From contig CP014773.1 of the NCBI GenBank assembly GCA_001596135.1, positions 1,798,001-1,862,000 on the forward strand: DNA of 64,000 nucleotides. Reading direction: 5' to 3'. This DNA is from Mucilaginibacter sp. PAMC 26640 (GTDB lineage Bacteria; Bacteroidota; Bacteroidia; Sphingobacteriales; Sphingobacteriaceae). The position numbers were made by a program, and so were the translations under genes. The stretch's first letter is position 1. Every line of letters starts with the position of its first letter. Below the pieces are notes generated by a model that had not been told where the DNA came from, ran no database searches, and saw only the letters and a program-made list of their open reading frames with translations. Below, one piece after another: positions 52,144 through 61,410 of the stretch.

Positions 52144-53393
52144 TCAAAATTGTTGCTTTTTATGTAGTTGATCATCTTATTAAACTTATTAATGACCGTT
52201 TCCCAGGTGTAATTTTTGGCAACGTATTTTTTAGCGTTGCTGCTTAACAGAGCAACATCAGTTTGTTGTTTAATGATCTTATCTGCGGCTGTTTTAAAAC
52301 CAGCATAATCATGGTAAACAAAACCGGCCTGGCTTTTATCTATATGATCTTTTAAAACCTCGCAGCCTTCATTGGCAATTACCGGAATACCATAAGCCAT
52401 ACTCTCCAGCGTTACCATTGACAGACTTTCGTAGAACGACGGCATTAAAAGAGCCTGGGCATTTTGTAATAGGTTTATTTTGACGTCCTCATCCACAAAA
52501 CCCATTTCAATAATAGCAGGGTGCCGCGGGATTTTCATGAAAGCCTGCCCTACCAACACCAATTTCACATCGGTTGTGGTAGCTTTTACATATGCCAAAA
52601 AATGATCGAACATTACTTGGCAACCTTTGCCACTATCTATCCGACCAATGTAAATGAAATAAGGTGCATCGGTTTTCAGCAAAGTTTTTACATCGTGTTT
52701 TACCGCAGGCTCGGTGGCTTCTACACCAACACCGGCAATGTTGCTGTAGATATCGCCATTATTAAAAAGAGTGTTCACGAAGCTTTTCTCGCTTTCGGTA
52801 TTGTACATGATCGCCTTGGGCGTTTTAAAAAAGGGCTTAAAAAAGGGAAAGTAAATGGGGGCTTCGTCGTGAGCAGTTGGGATCAGTATCGATTTTTCGG
52901 GCGCTACTTTTATACCGAAAATGGTGGGGTGATATAAATAAGTGAAAAAGATCAGAGCATGATATTGCTGTTGATTTTCTTCCAGGTAATTTATAAGGCC
53001 CGGCAAATAAGGCCCTTGTTCTTTCACCCAGTTGTCGTTATCCTCCTGCGTAATGTTAGAGGGGACGAGCTTTTCGTAAAAATCAAGCAAGCCCAAATAG
53101 CGAAGCACTTTTTGATAGGGTTTACGCTTTTTAAATTTGCGGTTTAGCACCCGGAACTTTTTACGATCGCGCATGGTGTTCGTAGCGAAGCGGATCACTT
53201 TAATATCGTTGATTAGGGTTTCACCTTCCGCGTATTCATCCGCCCAGGTAAGGTAATTTTTGGCGCAGGAAGTTAATACTGTTACATCATAGGTGTCTTT
53301 CAAATGCTCGGCCAGAATGCGGCAATGAAATTCGGCTCCGCCGTTTACCTCCAGGCCGTAGCGTTGAACTATAAAGGCTATTTTCTGTTTCAA
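52140..53393 (-). CDS. Glycosyltransferase family 4 (last gene of a four-gene operon)
   Basis: 417 residues of GT-B fold. The N-terminus KIAFIVQRYGLEVNGGAEFH is a typical acceptor-side opening. The C-terminal half has IYIGRIDSGKG, a region with MPSFYESLSMVTLESMAYGIPVIAN-type donor-site residues (Glu of the EX7E motif near E348-E356 by eye) and a Trp-containing end YTWETVINKF. Its start overlaps the upstream gene's stop by 4 bases. It likely adds a hexose to the surface glycan. Convergent with the MsbA-like gene. Confidence 0.88.
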   Translation of the reverse strand: MKQKIAFIVQRYGLEVNGGAEFHCRILAEHLKDTYDVTVLTSCAKNYLTWADEYAEGETLINDIKVIRFATNTMRDRKKFRVLNRKFKKRKPYQKVLRYLGLLDFYEKLVPSNITQEDNDNWVKEQGPYLPGLINYLEENQQQYHALIFFTYLYHPTIFGIKVAPEKSILIPTAHDEAPIYFPFFKPFFKTPKAIMYNTESEKSFVNTLFNNGDIYSNIAGVGVEATEPAVKHDVKTLLKTDAPYFIYIGRIDSGKGCQVMFDHFLAYVKATTTDVKLVLVGQAFMKIPRHPAIIEMGFVDEDVKINLLQNAQALLMPSFYESLSMVTLESMAYGIPVIANEGCEVLKDHIDKSQAGFVYHDYAGFKTAADKIIKQQTDVALLSSNAKKYVAKNYTWETVINKFNKMINYIKSNNFD

Positions 53394-54076
53394 ATGCTTG
53401 CTGGCTTTTTATTATCGTCTGTTGAAAGGCTGTCGTAAAACTCGTTTTGCTTTTCTTGCCGTACTATTTCCTTAACGTGTACAAGGCAAAACTCTTCTGA
53501 TTCTGCGGGCAGGTGAAAAGATTTTTTAAAGCCGCACAACTTTTCGTGCACTTTATAGCGCCATTTAATTTTTCCATTCAGCCTGAATAACCTGAACTGG
53601 TAATCTGGGTAGTTTACCCGGTTCTGCTCGTCGCGGGTCCAGTTCCATTTCGTTATGTGCTCGTCGGTTAGCCCGTTTACAATATTAATGCGGGGCACCA
53701 AAAAACACTCAGCTTTTACTTTCCTGCGCACAATGCGTTTTATGTTTTTTATTAATGATGGCTTCGGGATCTCATCGGCATCTATCTGGAAAAGATAGCT
53801 ACCCGTTGCCTCGGCTATCAGTACGTTTTTAAAAGTAGCAAAATCGCCATCCAGTTTGGCTCTAACATGTTTAATGCTTACTTTATATTTAGCAATAATT
53901 TCGTTCACTGCGGCATATTCCTGGGTTGTATCCTGTAACACAAGGACACTGTCGCGTTTACCAATCAGTGGGATCAGTGTACTTAGTAACTCATCCAATT
54001 CGCGCGCCTCGTTGCATACGGTTATGCCGTAAGTGATGCGGATCTGTTTAAACAAATTATAAAATATGCTCATCAT
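53390..54076 (-). CDS. Glycosyltransferase family 2 (third of four)
   Basis: 228 residues. ITYGITVCNEARELDELLSTL is the GT-A opening. The DXD metal site is IDADEIPKPSL (~97-107). The tail YQFRLFRLNGKIKWRYKVHEKLCGF is typical of WaaE/KdtX-like core-type enzymes. Both ends overlap neighbours by 4 bases (ATGA), so translation is coupled. No membrane helix. Confidence 0.85.
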   Translation of the reverse strand: MMSIFYNLFKQIRITYGITVCNEARELDELLSTLIPLIGKRDSVLVLQDTTQEYAAVNEIIAKYKVSIKHVRAKLDGDFATFKNVLIAEATGSYLFQIDADEIPKPSLIKNIKRIVRRKVKAECFLVPRINIVNGLTDEHITKWNWTRDEQNRVNYPDYQFRLFRLNGKIKWRYKVHEKLCGFKKSFHLPAESEEFCLVHVKEIVRQEKQNEFYDSLSTDDNKKPASI

Positions 54077-55251
54077 TTACGGTAGTTATAAATCAACTCG
54101 GCTTCGTGCGTTGTTGATTGCTGTACCTCGAATTTTAATGCGCGGTGCTTAAAACTGGTTTTAGTTTCCCCTATAATTTTTTTCAACAGGGGCACTTCGC
54201 TATTTAAATGTTCTGTTATCACCTTGCTCAAATTTTCGATAACATGATACGATTTATGATTGAAGATTTCGCCGTTGATAGCTATTAAAACACCGTTAGT
54301 TTTTGGGGCATCATATGGCTTTATTTTATCGGCCAGGGCGAACGCCGTATTCGGTTGTTCATTGGCGATGTAAGGAGCGCAATCAAAATCGGTATACAAG
54401 GTACTGCACCAGGGCTCCAATTTATATAGAAGGTCGTCGGTCATGTTGGTTATGCAAAATCCAATATCGTAACGCTTTTTCACCGGCGAAAAATTAGCGA
54501 AGCCCCACTTACGTACAAAGTTACGGTTAGAATTTACTTCGATGCGTTTGGTAGTGGCCTGGTATTCTGCCGAAAAGCGGGACGTTTTACTTACAAAATG
54601 GTAAGCAATGGCATCCAGCGCCGTAAAAAATTTGAGGCCCGATAACTTTAGGCGCAGTAAAAGGTCGTCGTCTTCGCAAAACATGGGTTTAAAAAGCGGG
54701 TCGAGGCCGCCTATTTTCAAGAGTTTATCTCTATCGGCACATAAAAAAAATGATACATCGTCTAGGTGGGTAGTGCCGGCGGCTCTTTTGCTTGTTTCTT
54801 CGGCGAAGCTATACAGGTCGTTTAGCCTGAGGTTATCCAAGCTCTCTCCAAAGTCCTTAACAATTTTGCCTGGCCTTACATGGTCCGAAAATATCGGGGG
54901 CTCGATAGTAGTATAATAAACCACGTTTTGCGGCCCGGCATGCTGCAGTATATTTTGTATAAAGCCGGGCGTAAGCACCACGTCGTTATGGGCAAATGTC
55001 ACATACGGTCTGGTCGCCAGCTCGGTACATTTATTATAGGTTTGGGCAAAAGTTTTATTCTCTGCCGAGTGAAAAGCAATGAGGTTTTTGTCGTCCAGTG
55101 AGTCGAGCCATTCGTGTGTGCCGTCGGTGCTGTTATAGCTGACGAATACGATCTCTACATCGGGATACAGCGCCCGGGTAGTCGCATAAAAATGCTTGCT
55201 GTAATCCAGGTTGTTCTTCAATCCAACTAAAAGCGATACATTGTAACTCAT
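54073..55251 (-). CDS. Glycosyltransferase family 2-like with extra C-terminal region (second of four)
   Basis: 392 residues. The N-terminal GT-A domain (1-~240) has FVSYNSTDGTHEWL, TFAHNDVVLTPGF (a HND in place of a DXD) and a catalytic-side MFCEDDDLLLRLKLSG. Residues ~250-392 form a second part beginning FSPVKKRYDIGFCITNMTDD, not recognised. It overlaps both neighbours by 4 bases. The altered metal motif is common in this family and does not imply inactivity. Confidence 0.8.
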   Translation of the reverse strand: MSYNVSLLVGLKNNLDYSKHFYATTRALYPDVEIVFVSYNSTDGTHEWLDSLDDKNLIAFHSAENKTFAQTYNKCTELATRPYVTFAHNDVVLTPGFIQNILQHAGPQNVVYYTTIEPPIFSDHVRPGKIVKDFGESLDNLRLNDLYSFAEETSKRAAGTTHLDDVSFFLCADRDKLLKIGGLDPLFKPMFCEDDDLLLRLKLSGLKFFTALDAIAYHFVSKTSRFSAEYQATTKRIEVNSNRNFVRKWGFANFSPVKKRYDIGFCITNMTDDLLYKLEPWCSTLYTDFDCAPYIANEQPNTAFALADKIKPYDAPKTNGVLIAINGEIFNHKSYHVIENLSKVITEHLNSEVPLLKKIIGETKTSFKHRALKFEVQQSTTHEAELIYNYRK

Positions 55252-56345
55252 GCTGATGCTCCCGTTTTGGCTATTGTTTCGCTTAACAATTCCTGGTACA
55301 ATCCTAAATAATTAAACGCTGTTTTATCCCAGGAAAATTGTGCCGCTCTTGCTATGCATTTGCCCGCCATCTGCTCTTTCTCAAATTTGTCCATCCCGTT
55401 TTTAAAAACGCTTTGCATATCCGCGGGCTCAAAGCTTTTAAAGTAAAACGCCTCATCGCCGCCAATTTCCGGCAGCGATGTTTTGTCTGATAAAAACACA
55501 GGCTTGCCAAACGCCATCGCTTCTAAAACCGGCAGGCCAAACCCTTCGGCCAGCGAGGGGAACAAAAAGGCACTGCAGTTTTTATAGTACCAGGCTTTTT
55601 CATCGTCGCTTATCGGCCCGGTAATTTGGATGCGGTTAGACGCACCATATTTTTCGGCTTCTGCCAAAAGTAATTCTTTATAAGCTAATACAGGTGTGAT
55701 ACCTGATATCACCATTTCGTAGTCATTATCCTTTAAAAGCGACGGTAAAACATGGAAGTTTTTTTTCTCGTTAAGCGGCCCCAGCGTAAAAAGAAATTTT
55801 TTTCGAGGAATGTAGGCAGGCTTAAAATCCGGTGCCACGGTAAGATCATCGGCTCCGTTATAAATTACACTTATCTTATCCGCACTTTCCGGGAAATTTC
55901 GCCTCACATCATCTGCTACAAAGTTTGATATTGCTATTACCTTATCGCAATATCTAATGCATTTTGCTAATTTCAATTTATACTTCTTTTTAAAATCATC
56001 ACTGTAACCGGGTTGGTGCAGCTGGTTAAGATCATGTATGGTTAGTACCTTTTTCCCGAGTACTTTCCATGGCCGCAGGCGGCAATTTTGGTCGCTAAAA
56101 TGTACGATATCGAAACGATAAAAAAAAGGGAAAAAAACTTTATGGAACTTGTACAGGTGGTATAACGCTAAGCCTTTAGAAAAAAATCCTGACTTGTCTT
56201 TTATATAATAATTTAGTTTAAATCTGCCCTGATTATGCTTATTTATATGTCCAAACAGTGCTTTCCCGAAATAATAGAAACCTGTATTGGGATCTTTCAT
56301 CGAATCAAGCGTTAATAGCAGTTCGGGCTTTTTTATTCTCATCAT
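55248..56345 (-). CDS. Glycosyltransferase family 4 (first of four)
   Basis: About 365 residues, GT-B fold. VLTIHDLNQLHQPG and CDKVIAISNFVADDVRRNFPE form the N-terminal half. FLFTLGPLNEKKNFHVLPSLL and FPSLAEGFGLPVLEAMAFGKPVF (donor-site EX7E motif) lie in the C-terminal half. It opens the operon; the start is taken at 56345 (or 56342) since upstream residues are not family-like. No -7 element is evident upstream. AT-richer, with many AAA and TTT codons near the start. Confidence 0.87.
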   Translation of the reverse strand: MMRIKKPELLLTLDSMKDPNTGFYYFGKALFGHINKHNQGRFKLNYYIKDKSGFFSKGLALYHLYKFHKVFFPFFYRFDIVHFSDQNCRLRPWKVLGKKVLTIHDLNQLHQPGYSDDFKKKYKLKLAKCIRYCDKVIAISNFVADDVRRNFPESADKISVIYNGADDLTVAPDFKPAYIPRKKFLFTLGPLNEKKNFHVLPSLLKDNDYEMVISGITPVLAYKELLLAEAEKYGASNRIQITGPISDDEKAWYYKNCSAFLFPSLAEGFGLPVLEAMAFGKPVFLSDKTSLPEIGGDEAFYFKSFEPADMQSVFKNGMDKFEKEQMAGKCIARAAQFSWDKTAFNYLGLYQELLSETIAKTGASA

Positions 56346-56415
56346 ATACTTACAGAGTTGTAAAGATACCAAACTTACAATAATGCCCTGAAAGTAATTT
56401 TGCTACGTCGCATTT

Positions 56416-56452
56416 GTAAAAAAATAAGGCCATCCTGATTGGACGGCCTTAT
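56416..56452 (-). terminator. Terminator after the outer-membrane barrel gene
   Basis: ATAAGGCC-A-TCC / GGA-C-GGCCTTAT stem with one mismatch and a 5-base loop, followed on the minus strand by ATTTTTTT. Confidence 0.85.
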
Positions 56453-56472
56453 CTGTGTAGCAAAAATTCTTC

Positions 56473-57159
56473 TTACTGAAACTTAAACCCAATTCCCACC
56501 TGGAACACCTGGTTTCGGAAATCAGGCAAACTAGAGTTATCGTCGCCACGGTTTTGGCTCAGATCCAGCGCGTAGCGGAAACGGAGTTCGGTATTGCGGT
56601 TGAGATCAATGCCCAAACCTATGAGGCCGGATATATAGCTTTTATCCCGCAGGTTATCGTAGTTGTCACGGTAAATGGTGTTGAAGCCATTATCATAAGT
56701 ATTGCGTGTGGAAGTTTGGAACGTTAGCTGCGGGCCCACTACAAAGTTAAGTCCCCGTGTAACGCGGAACTTGGCCAGTAAAGGGATATCGATGAAGTTG
56801 GTACGGGAACGGAATGTACCGTCGACAGTTTCGGCTTTATAGCCCTTTTGCGAAAACAAAAATTCAGGCGCGAAAGATAGGGGATAAACGATAGGCAGCT
56901 CGAAAGTAAGCCCCACATGTGCGCCGGCGATGCTGCTGGTACTAAAATCGGAGTTATAGGCGTCAACCGTATTGCTGATATTTAACCCGCCCGCGACCCC
57001 TACTTTAGGGCGATACCAATCGTCCACCTGGCGTTCCCGCTGCTGATTGGGTAAGTGCCTGACTATGCGGCGCGGATAACGGCGGGGGCCATATTGCGCA
57101 CTTGCAGTACCCGCTAAAGTTAACAGGCCCAGGGCTAAAAAAAGAAGTTTTTTCATCAT
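56473..57159 (-). CDS. Outer-membrane beta-barrel protein (PorT/OMP_b-brl_2-like)
   Basis: 228 residues. The signal peptide is 1-22 (GTASAQ). An Arg-rich stretch RRYPRRIVRHLP follows, then alternating strands of an eight-stranded barrel (GVAGGLNIS, GAHVGLTFELPI, FAPEFLFSQKGY, FIDIPLLAKFRVT, FVVGPQLTFQ) ending in the aromatic VGIGFKFQ. This is the general outer-membrane barrel family of Bacteroidota; function unknown. It is separated from the glycosyltransferase operon by a terminator and is divergent from the GH3 gene. Confidence 0.88.
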   Translation of the reverse strand: MMKKLLFLALGLLTLAGTASAQYGPRRYPRRIVRHLPNQQRERQVDDWYRPKVGVAGGLNISNTVDAYNSDFSTSSIAGAHVGLTFELPIVYPLSFAPEFLFSQKGYKAETVDGTFRSRTNFIDIPLLAKFRVTRGLNFVVGPQLTFQTSTRNTYDNGFNTIYRDNYDNLRDKSYISGLIGLGIDLNRNTELRFRYALDLSQNRGDDNSSLPDFRNQVFQVGIGFKFQ

Positions 57160-57338
57160 GCTTGTTGTTTAATGGTTAAGAAGCCCACAGGGGTTTTACC
57201 CGGGCCGGTAGGCCTCTGTTGTAAATTTTTATAGCTTATAGAATGTTTTTTTTCGCCAAGGTTTATTTAGGTTTACAAAAAATTGGTACGTGTAACAAAA
57301 CAATTACCCGCACCGCTTATTAAGCTACAATTACTACA

Positions 57339-59057
57339 ATGCGATATAAACTACACTTTATCTACAGCCTGCTTTTGTTGATGGCTGGCACAGCCACCTC
57401 CTTCGCGCAAAAAGCAGCGTTCATCAGCTCTTTGTCCGAGCAAAACAAATGGGTAGATTCTGTTTATAATAAGCTTAACAGGCGCCAGCGTGTAGGGCAG
57501 TTGTTTTTTGTACGGGCGCATACCAATAAGGGGCAGGCCTATGCAGATTCGGTAGCGGATGTGATTAAAGATGAGCATGTTGGCGGACTGGTTTTTTTCC
57601 AGGGTGGGCCGGGCAGGCAGGCTAATCTCGTCAACTATTACCAGTCGGTTACCCGGGTGCCCCTGCTGATCGCTATGGACGGGGAGTGGGGCCTGGGCAT
57701 GCGGCTGGATTCTACCGTTTCTTACCCGTACCAGATGACTTTAGGCGCTATACAGGATAATAACCTGATCTATAAAATGGGGGAGATGGTGGCCTATGAT
57801 TTTAAACGCCTGGGGGTACAGGTTAATTTTGCGCCCGATTTCGACGTGAATAATAACCCGGAGAACCCGGTGATCAACTACCGTTCTTTTGGTGATAACA
57901 AGTTTAACGTGGCCCGTAAGGGAATTATGTATATGAAGGGGATGCAGGACGCGGGACTCATCGCGATAGCCAAACATTTTCCGGGCCATGGTGATACCAA
58001 TGTAGATTCGCACTTTGATCTGCCTTTGCTGCCCTTCACCCGCGAACGGCTGGATTCGCTGGAAATGTACCCTTTTCGCGAGGCTATTAATGCCGGTATA
58101 GCAGGGGTGATGATAGCGCACATGAACATTCCGGCGCTGGATGCTACAAAAAATTTACCGTCTACATTATCCCGCCCCGTAATTACCGGTATCCTGAAAG
58201 ATTCGCTGGCTTTTAAGGGGATAGTGGCATCTGATGCGATGGAAATGAAAGGTGTTACCAAGTATTTCCCTAACGGAGAGGCCGATTTGAAGGCCTTTTT
58301 GGCGGGGATGGATCTGATCGAACTCTCTACCAACTCAAAAAACGCAGCTAAGCTGATCCGCAAGGCGGTGCGTCACAACCAAATCTCGGCAGGAGAATTT
58401 GAAGTCAAAGTGAAGAAGATCCTGGCGGCAAAATACTGGGCCGGTTTGAACAACAAAGCGCACATTGCGCCCGGGGGCCTGGTGCAGGACCTTAACCGCC
58501 CGGCCGCCGCCGAACTGGTGCAGCAGCTGAGCGATGCCGCCGTTACCATGCTGAAAGGCGACAGCAGGACGATTAAACAGGATACCACCAAAAAAACCGC
58601 CATCATCAGCATAGGCGTTTCGGAATATACCACCTATCAAAAAGAACTTTCCAAAAGCTATCCCAACAGTAAAATGTATACGGTGGCAAAAAATGCCACA
58701 GCTACCAGTTTAAATAGCATGCTGGCCATGTGGAAACAATATGATCAGGTGATCATCGGTATTCACGATGCCCGCCTGCGCCCCCAAAGCAAACTGGATT
58801 ACAGCAGCGATGTTAAATTGCTGATTGCGGATCTGGCCTCAAAAAATAATTCGGTAATCAGTGTATTTGCCAACGCCTATACCATTGCCGGTTTGCCTGG
58901 GATAGAAAAGGCAGGTGCCTTGCTGGTTTGCTACCAAAAGGATGATGCCCTGCAGCGCGCAGCGGTGAAAGTGATCACCGGTAAAATTAAGCCCACAGGT
59001 AAACTGCCGGTAAGCGTAAATACTTTCTTTACTACCGGGGCAGGTGTAAGCCTTTAA
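57339..59057 (+). CDS. Exported GH3 beta-N-acetylglucosaminidase, NagZ-like
   Basis: 572 residues. Signal peptide 1-23 (TSFAQ). The GH3 barrel (~30-370) has the NagZ catalytic loop KHFPGHGDT at 212-220 followed by DSH, and nucleophile Asp299 in ASDAMEM. A GH3 C-terminal alpha/beta domain (~400-572) is present, unlike the single-domain cytoplasmic NagZ. It should release GlcNAc from muropeptides or chitin oligomers in the periplasm. The larger family version fused to a beta-lactamase domain is not seen here. It converges with the S41 protease gene, 8 bases apart. Confidence 0.92.
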   Translation: MRYKLHFIYSLLLLMAGTATSFAQKAAFISSLSEQNKWVDSVYNKLNRRQRVGQLFFVRAHTNKGQAYADSVADVIKDEHVGGLVFFQGGPGRQANLVNYYQSVTRVPLLIAMDGEWGLGMRLDSTVSYPYQMTLGAIQDNNLIYKMGEMVAYDFKRLGVQVNFAPDFDVNNNPENPVINYRSFGDNKFNVARKGIMYMKGMQDAGLIAIAKHFPGHGDTNVDSHFDLPLLPFTRERLDSLEMYPFREAINAGIAGVMIAHMNIPALDATKNLPSTLSRPVITGILKDSLAFKGIVASDAMEMKGVTKYFPNGEADLKAFLAGMDLIELSTNSKNAAKLIRKAVRHNQISAGEFEVKVKKILAAKYWAGLNNKAHIAPGGLVQDLNRPAAAELVQQLSDAAVTMLKGDSRTIKQDTTKKTAIISIGVSEYTTYQKELSKSYPNSKMYTVAKNATATSLNSMLAMWKQYDQVIIGIHDARLRPQSKLDYSSDVKLLIADLASKNNSVISVFANAYTIAGLPGIEKAGALLVCYQKDDALQRAAVKVITGKIKPTGKLPVSVNTFFTTGAGVSL

Positions 59058-59065
59058 ATCTTAAA

Positions 59066-60646
59066 TTAAAGTGTCATTGCTTTTTTAAAGGTGTTGTCAT
59101 CCTGGTTAAGCACTTCATAGTAAACGCTGTTGCCCCATTTAAAACGGGCAGCATTTGCTTTGATCAGTGTTTTGATGAGCCCCTCAGAGATCTTCATATC
59201 CTTTGCGCTGATCTCCTGGATGGTTTTTGCGGCATATTGCACAAAGGCCTCCAGTTCGTTGCTGGTAACGTTATATTGTTTCAGGAAGTCGGCCTTCGAG
59301 TTGTATTTTTTGAGCAGCGGCTGCAGCCGGTCAATCACGTAGGCGGTGAAAAGTTGTTTATCCGTTAGGTCCTCCAGCAACTGCGTGTTCTGCGAGGTAT
59401 CTGCAGGCACAAAAACATCCGGCATAATACCGCCCGAGCTAAACACTCTGCGGCCGTTGGTGGTATGATAGGTGGATGCGCCAATAAAAGCGCTATCCGC
59501 CAGGCTGCTGCCAGCTGATAGCAGCTCGCCTTTTCTAACGCGGTCGGCCAGTTCATGGCGGTAGCTTTGCGCCCCGTTTTTGTAAGATTTTTGGATGGAG
59601 CGGCCCGATGGCGTATAATACCTGGCCACGGTTAAATTAATGGCGGTACCATCTCCAAAGGGAAACTGCTGCTGAACCAACCCCTTGCCAAACGACCGGC
59701 GGCCCACCAGGGTGGCCCTGTCCAGGTCCTGCAGCGCGCCGGCCAGGATCTCGCTTGCGCTGGCAGAGTATTCATCTATCAATACCGTGAGTTTTCCGTT
59801 TTCGTACAGGCCCGAATCGGTGGCGAAATAGTCGGTACGCGGTTCGTGCACGCCTTTGGTGTAAACGATGAGTTTGCCTTTACTTAAAAATTCATCGGCC
59901 ATTGCCGTTGCGGTGTTTAAATAACCGCCACCGTTACCGCGCAGATCAAGCACCAGGTGTTTCATGCCATCAACCTTTAAATAGTTAAGGGCCGTTCTGA
60001 AATCTTTGTTGGTTGTGGAGGCGAACTTGCTTATTTTAATATAGCCCGTTGTGCCGGTTAGGTACGATGCATCCAGGCTGCTCAGGGCCACGCGGCCGCG
60101 TTTGATGAGGTAATTTTTACCGGGTTGGTTATTCCGCCGGATATTGAGTGTTACCTCTGAATCCTTTTCGCCGCGAAAGGTTTTACCGATGCGCAGGGGA
60201 GTTAGTTTTGTGCCCGAGAAGGGTTTATTGTCAACCAGCACCACTTTATCACCTGTCATTAAACCGGCTTTTGCGGCTGGTCCGTCCGGATAGATCTGGG
60301 TGATCACCAACGTATCGCGCAGTAACTGGTACTCCAGCCCGATGCCGTTGAAACCGCCACCGAGTCGCTCGTTTATATTTTGGGCCTGCTGGGCGGGCAG
60401 GTAAATAGAATGCGGATCGAGGCTTTGCAGCATATCGTTTACCGTTACGCCTTCAATGCTATCTGTGTTTACCGAATCTACGTAGTTGTTATTTACCAGG
60501 TTGAGCACCCTTGAAATTTTATCGCTTTGGGCAGGGGCGCCAAAAATTGTATGGCCATTAAAATCGCGGGTCATCAAAATCCCGATAGTAACGCCGATCA
60601 GTATCAGTAATATAGTTCTTAAAATAACCCCTGCAGCCTGTTTCAT
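59066..60646 (-). CDS. S41 C-terminal processing protease
   Basis: 526 residues. A membrane anchor/signal helix (8-25) is followed by an N-terminal helical part, a PDZ domain (~85-170; IYPDGPAAKAGLMTGDKVV) and the catalytic core: LDLRGNGGGYL, SASASE at 294-299 and Lys321 in RRSFGKGLVQ, the Ser-Lys dyad. A C-terminal helical extension (~440-526) follows. It trims or degrades envelope proteins in the periplasm. ATG 60646 is chosen because it begins the signal helix; upstream codons lack a counterpart. Confidence 0.92.
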   Translation of the reverse strand: MKQAAGVILRTILLILIGVTIGILMTRDFNGHTIFGAPAQSDKISRVLNLVNNNYVDSVNTDSIEGVTVNDMLQSLDPHSIYLPAQQAQNINERLGGGFNGIGLEYQLLRDTLVITQIYPDGPAAKAGLMTGDKVVLVDNKPFSGTKLTPLRIGKTFRGEKDSEVTLNIRRNNQPGKNYLIKRGRVALSSLDASYLTGTTGYIKISKFASTTNKDFRTALNYLKVDGMKHLVLDLRGNGGGYLNTATAMADEFLSKGKLIVYTKGVHEPRTDYFATDSGLYENGKLTVLIDEYSASASEILAGALQDLDRATLVGRRSFGKGLVQQQFPFGDGTAINLTVARYYTPSGRSIQKSYKNGAQSYRHELADRVRKGELLSAGSSLADSAFIGASTYHTTNGRRVFSSGGIMPDVFVPADTSQNTQLLEDLTDKQLFTAYVIDRLQPLLKKYNSKADFLKQYNVTSNELEAFVQYAAKTIQEISAKDMKISEGLIKTLIKANAARFKWGNSVYYEVLNQDDNTFKKAMTL

Positions 60647-60792
60647 GTAGATAGTGATGGCAAATTTAAACAATAGCCACAATAGCGTATAATTTATATC
60701 ATCTTCGTTAAAGGAGTTTTCGCTATTGTCAAACTGTTATCATAATGATGGCCTGAGATATCTTTAAGGCACTTACTTGCGTATCTAAATTG

Positions 60793-61410
60793 ATGAAGAA
60801 AATATTTTTATTTGCTGCGTTTCTGATTATTTCGGGTGTCGCCGTTTTTGCAAAAAGCAATCCGGTGCCTAAAAAACCGGTGCTGGATACGGCCACATTT
60901 GCTACAGGCTGCTTTTGGTGTACTGAAGCAAAATTTAAACAATTAAGGGGTGTAAAGTCGGTCGTGTCCGGCTTTAGCGGAGGTACAACCGTAAAACCCA
61001 CTTACAAAGAAGTTTGCACCGGCAAAACCGGGCATGCCGAAGCTTGTAATATCGTTTACGACCCGAAGGTGATCTCATACGATGAGCTGATAGCGGCCTT
61101 TTTTGTAGCACATGACCCAACCCAGTTAAACAGGCAGGGGAACGACATCGGCACACAATACCGCTCGGCTATATTTTACCATAGCTTGGCGCAAAAGCAA
61201 AAAGCTGATTATTACATCGCGAAGCTGAACACCGAAAAAGCTTATCCGGCTAAAATCGTAACCCAGGTGGTGCCCTACAAAGTGTTTTATAAGGCGGAAG
61301 ATTACCACCAGAATTATTTTGCACTGAATGGCAATCAGCCCTATTGCAAATCGGTTATCCAGCCGGAAGTAGAGAAGTTTAAAAAGATATTTAAAGATAA
61401 ACTGAAATAA
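60793..61410 (+). CDS. msrA: Exported peptide-methionine (S)-S-oxide reductase MsrA
   Basis: 205 residues. Signal peptide 1-20 (AVFAK) then MsrA with catalytic Cys40 in GCFWC (39-43), SGFSGG, AEACNIVYDP, FFVAHDPTQLNRQGNDIGTQYRS and DYHQNYF. It reduces the S-epimer of methionine sulfoxide in periplasmic proteins. Most MsrA enzymes are cytoplasmic, so the signal is notable. Its stop overlaps the msrB ATG by one base (TAATG). The TTG at 60790 directly before the ATG is an unlikely start. Confidence 0.93.
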   Translation: MKKIFLFAAFLIISGVAVFAKSNPVPKKPVLDTATFATGCFWCTEAKFKQLRGVKSVVSGFSGGTTVKPTYKEVCTGKTGHAEACNIVYDPKVISYDELIAAFFVAHDPTQLNRQGNDIGTQYRSAIFYHSLAQKQKADYYIAKLNTEKAYPAKIVTQVVPYKVFYKAEDYHQNYFALNGNQPYCKSVIQPEVEKFKKIFKDKLK

